Below are positions 61,845-64,000 of a stretch of DNA of 64,000 nucleotides, piece after piece. The first letter of the stretch is position 1; every line of letters starts with the position of its first letter. The translations under genes were made by a program, and so were the position numbers. The DNA is from Armatimonadota bacterium (GTDB taxonomy: Bacteria; Armatimonadota; Fimbriimonadia; Fimbriimonadales; ATM1): NCBI GenBank assembly GCA_003577165.1, contig QEUM01000015.1, positions 1 through 64,000 on the forward strand. Reading direction: 5' to 3'. The notes under the pieces are model-generated. The model ran no database searches, was not told where the DNA came from, and worked only from the letters and a program-made list of their open reading frames with translations.

Positions 61845-62570
61845 GTGGTTGTGGTGCGCGGGTTGGCGAATTTGAGAGCGGGGTTGGCGCTGGTGGCGGC
61901 TCTGTTCGGCCAGTCTGTGGATGCGGTTGGATGGAACGTGGATTTCGATAATCGCGGTGCGCCACCAGAAGTCGGGGGTGGACTTCCCTCGAACTCTTTC
62001 GGCGCGGCAGCTGGTCAAGCAGGGCGATGGAACAGTGTTCCCGCGACTGCCGGAGGAATCTGGCCGCTCGTGGACGTCTTCGGGAACGCGACCGGGGTTC
62101 GGTATCACGGCGACGGGATGTCGGGCGGAGGCGGGGGATACAACGATCCGTACAACTTTGGCGACTACAGGCTCCTGATGAACGACTACAACCAGGTGTT
62201 TACGCATAACTGGTTCTATTTGACCGGGTTGCCAAGCGGCCGATATCGCGTATGGACTTACGCCGCGACACCGTGGCGAGAAGTTGCACCGGTTCGCATA
62301 TCCGTCAGTGGAGCGGAGCCCGGTCAGAATCCACAGACGGTTACTGGCCCGCTTACACCAAACGAGTTCGAGTACCTGATTACGCACAGCATCCACGACG
62401 TTTCTGTCACAGACGGCACGCTGAGGTGGGATTTGGTCAACGACCCCTTCATTCCCGGAGTAATCGTGAACGGCTTCCAAGTTGTGCCTGTGCCAGAGCC
62501 CGGAGGACTGATCACGATGGGAGGAGCGCTCGCTGCGCTCGTGGTTTGGCGGCGGCGGATTCGCCCGTGA
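61845..62570 (+). CDS. PEP-CTERM sorting-signal protein 1
   Basis: The 241-residue exported protein ends in VPVPEPGGLITMGGALAALVVWRRRIRP, i.e. PEP motif, one membrane helix and an Arg cluster. This is recognised by exosortase for anchoring or release of surface proteins. A beta-sandwich-like body with WNVDFDNRGAP and GDYRLLMNDYNQV precedes it. The start GTG 61845 has GGAAGG about 9 nt upstream and is followed by a signal-like hydrophobic stretch. No exosortase is in the window. Confidence 0.75.
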   Translation: MVVVRGLANLRAGLALVAALFGQSVDAVGWNVDFDNRGAPPEVGGGLPSNSFGAAAGQAGRWNSVPATAGGIWPLVDVFGNATGVRYHGDGMSGGGGGYNDPYNFGDYRLLMNDYNQVFTHNWFYLTGLPSGRYRVWTYAATPWREVAPVRISVSGAEPGQNPQTVTGPLTPNEFEYLITHSIHDVSVTDGTLRWDLVNDPFIPGVIVNGFQVVPVPEPGGLITMGGALAALVVWRRRIRP

Positions 62571-62639
62571 CGAGCGTTGGAACGGCCCCCATCGAACTTG
62601 GGTTTGCGCGCTTCCGGATGAGCGCTTCTTGGCGGGCTG

Positions 62640-62846
62640 GTGATGACACCCTCCACGGCGAGTCGCGGAGGGATAGAGTCGCCGTGGGTGCGAGAGTTAG
62701 GCTTCGGTTGCCAGCCTCGGCTGATATTTCTTGCATGTGTTCTGTTCTTTGGGATCGCGGTCTTATCTGAAGATCGGTTTGTGATCATTCGAGTGTGCTT
62801 GTGGGCGGCCAACGCAATCGCCGCACCTTTGGCCTGGTTGTATTGA
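62640..62846 (+). CDS. Possible small membrane protein (uncertain)
   Basis: A 68-codon frame encodes two hydrophobic segments (RLIFLACVLFFGIAVL and VIIRVCLWAANAIAAPLAW) after a polar start. No ribosome site or family support is seen, and it lies in the otherwise empty 62571-62887 stretch. It may be spurious. Confidence 0.25.
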   Translation: MMTPSTASRGGIESPWVRELGFGCQPRLIFLACVLFFGIAVLSEDRFVIIRVCLWAANAIAAPLAWLY

Positions 62847-62887
62847 CGCAAGCCTTCGTGACGAAGGGTGACGGTTCGGGGGGGAGG

Positions 62888-63085
62888 ACACGGGCGCGCT
62901 TCGCTTACCCGTGGCACCCGGGGGGGAGGGCACGGGCGCGCTTCGCTTACCCGTGGCACCCGGGGGGGGATGGCACGGGCGCGCTTCGCTTACCCGTAGC
63001 ACCCGGGGGGGAGGGCACGAGCGAGCTTCGCTTACCCGTGGCACCCGGGGGGGGAGTGCACGGGCGCGCTATGGTTACCCGGACC
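62888..63085. repeat. Hairpin repeat cluster C (five CACGGG units)
   Basis: Copies begin near 62888, 62931, 62973, 63016 and 63059 at 42-43-bp spacing, with G-rich linkers (CACCCGGGGGGGAGGG type) instead of the 53-bp linkers of clusters A and B. The last copy is degenerate and runs into the 3' end of the neighbouring PEP-CTERM gene (stop at 63075), whose final codons it may supply. Confidence 0.85.
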
Positions 63086-63695
63086 ACCGGGCGTCTCGAA
63101 TCTTCCTTCGCCCCGCGTAGAATAGGCCGAAGCCGATGGCCAAGAGGCTCGCCGGCTCAGGCACTGTCGTGAAACTCGCCGAGTATCGCTGGACAACTTC
63201 GACCCCGCCTTCCGCTTGGAGTTCGCCACTGAACAGCAGCTCGTAGTCGTCAGGGTCGATTACGCCATTGAAGTATCCCGAGCGCTGGTTCGAGAAGTCG
63301 AAGATCGTCCTGCTTCCGTCCTGTGTTCTAAGGAGGGCAACCGGATTGGTGAAGTCATATCTCGTAGTCGAGAACGAGAGCTGCGTGGGTTCGGCGAGCG
63401 TGAATTTGGTCGAGCGTCTAAAGGCCCCCCAGGCAGAGGCGACCCTAATCCTATTCTCTCCGGTCAATGTTGCTGCCGTAAGCGTATAGAACGACCTCAC
63501 CCATACATAGAGGTTGCCGGACTGGTCGCGTATCTCCAGTTGGGCGTTCGGATCATTGGCACCTTCGGTGAAGCGATAATCGCCCTGCCAATTGCCCTCC
63601 AGCAAATGGTGCGAGGAGAAGTTCAGGAGTTGGGCTGAACTCGGCGAACAAAGGAGGCCAATGCCCGCACATGCGGCAACAATGCGCAACTTCAT
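63075..63695 (-). CDS. PEP-CTERM sorting-signal protein 2
   Basis: The 206-residue exported protein has a signal peptide (KLRIVAACAGIGLLCSPSSA), a beta-rich body (GNLYVWVRSFYTL, ATRTIFDFSNQ-like strands) and the terminal V-P-E-P-A-S-L-L-A-I-GFGLFYAGRRK sorting signal. It is probably secreted or cell-surface via exosortase. It lies in the same region as a second PEP-CTERM gene (61845-62570) on the opposite strand. Confidence 0.8.
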   Translation of the reverse strand: MKLRIVAACAGIGLLCSPSSAQLLNFSSHHLLEGNWQGDYRFTEGANDPNAQLEIRDQSGNLYVWVRSFYTLTAATLTGENRIRVASAWGAFRRSTKFTLAEPTQLSFSTTRYDFTNPVALLRTQDGSRTIFDFSNQRSGYFNGVIDPDDYELLFSGELQAEGGVEVVQRYSASFTTVPEPASLLAIGFGLFYAGRRKIRDARWSG

Positions 63696-63969
63696 AGGCT
63701 GCTGTTAAATAACAAACGGCCGTTGGGAGCGTCAACCGCAAAAATACCGGTATTGGGCGCATGTCGCGGCTGCCTGATAGCCGGTTTCGGTGGCCCTGCC
63801 GAGGGAGGAAAGCATGGCTGGGCGTTTCGCTTACCCGCGGCGCCCGGCGCGAGGGTATGGGGCCACTCGAGAACAGGGAGAGACCAGGAGCACTGCAACC
63901 CCGGGACGAATAGGGCGGTGTATCCTCTCGAGGAGCGGCTTCGGAAATCAGAAAGTAAGGGGGCGTCCC
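63696..63969. other. Intergenic stretch with one degenerate hairpin repeat
   Basis: No gene is supported here. A diverged copy of the CACGGG-type repeat (GGGCGTTTCGCTTACCCGCGG) lies near 63818-63838. The stretch directly before 63970 ends in AAGGGGGCG, a possible ribosome site for the following gene. Confidence 0.5.
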
Positions 63970-64000
63970 ATGAAGCGGACATTTCACGGCGGGCAGTTCT
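63970..64000 (+). CDS. rpmH: Probable start of ribosomal protein bL34 (truncated by window)
   Basis: ATG 63970 begins MKRTFHGGQF..., and the first five residues MKRTF are the usual start of bL34 (MKRTF/Y). A purine-rich AAGGGGGCG lies 4-13 nt upstream. Only ten codons are visible, so the call rests on the N-terminus alone. If right, rnpA and yidC would be expected just outside the right edge, and dnaA possibly nearby. Confidence 0.5.
   Translation, partial: MKRTFHGGQF

Overview
The window is GC-rich chromosomal DNA from a bacterium with a Gram-negative-type envelope. Supporting signs are periplasmic binding proteins, a multiheme-free c-type cytochrome, two PEP-CTERM sorting signals, a three-subunit proton-translocating transhydrogenase and abundant signal peptides. 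Gene content and style (sigma-54, PEP-CTERM, DUF1680/GH127, zf-TFIIB and amphi-Trp small proteins, frequent TTG/GTG starts) would fit Armatimonadota (Fimbriimonadia-like) or a related environmental phylum. That placement is inference, not proof. No plasmid or phage functions are seen.

Layout: 1-3438 has the tail of an unknown gene, an MBL-rhodanese sulfur enzyme, a 160-bp tandem repeat and a periplasmic binding protein. The binding protein is coupled to a 1097-residue hybrid histidine kinase (to 6744). 6784-10199 carries a sugar-isomerase-like protein, a secreted unknown, nadC and birA. 10196-21096 is a long minus-strand run: metallophosphoesterase, rpoN, deoB, hutI, an ABC exporter pair, a trans-sulfuration PLP enzyme, an esterase, a free-standing NIL protein, a methyltransferase and a secreted unknown; several junctions are 4-bp overlaps. 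21271-26625 is a plus-strand housekeeping cluster: bS21 (a 55-codon gene starting with TTG), a PgpH-like HD protein, ybeY, a DgkA-PAP2 fusion, a CorC-type transporter and rtcA, followed by tRNA-Ile.

27160-29000 is a repeat island around an IS200/Y1-type (RAYT-like) transposase. The short repeats look like internally deleted copies of the transposase element. 29144-41826 holds GH127, membrane dipeptidase, an NAD-binding epimerase, purA, a secreted TIM-barrel-like protein, pepA, xthA, crcB and pntAA-pntAB-pntB, then tRNA-Gly. A second repeat family (CACGGG...CCCGTG hairpins) occurs in three clusters (42.2, 44.5 and 62.9 kb).

The most notable locus is 44809-49836. There a TlpA-like thioredoxin gene (46994-48037) has an in-frame TGA exactly where the first Cys of the W-C-G-P-C motif belongs, followed at the right distance by a perfect 6-bp hairpin with a GTT loop. 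That is the signature of a bacterial selenocysteine insertion site. It lies divergent from a large secreted protein with clan-CD-peptidase-like His-Gly and Cys blocks, and convergent with a WxWxIP flavoprotein. 49951-54365 is a divergent pair, a secreted cytochrome c-cupredoxin-propeller protein and a NapH/NosR-like Fe-S membrane protein with a TPR tail. A perfect 22-bp palindrome lies between them. The rest holds a dienelactone hydrolase, two dicarboxylate/glutamate symporters around a PaaK-like ligase, a GT9-type protein, two PEP-CTERM proteins and, at the very end, the probable first codons of rpmH.
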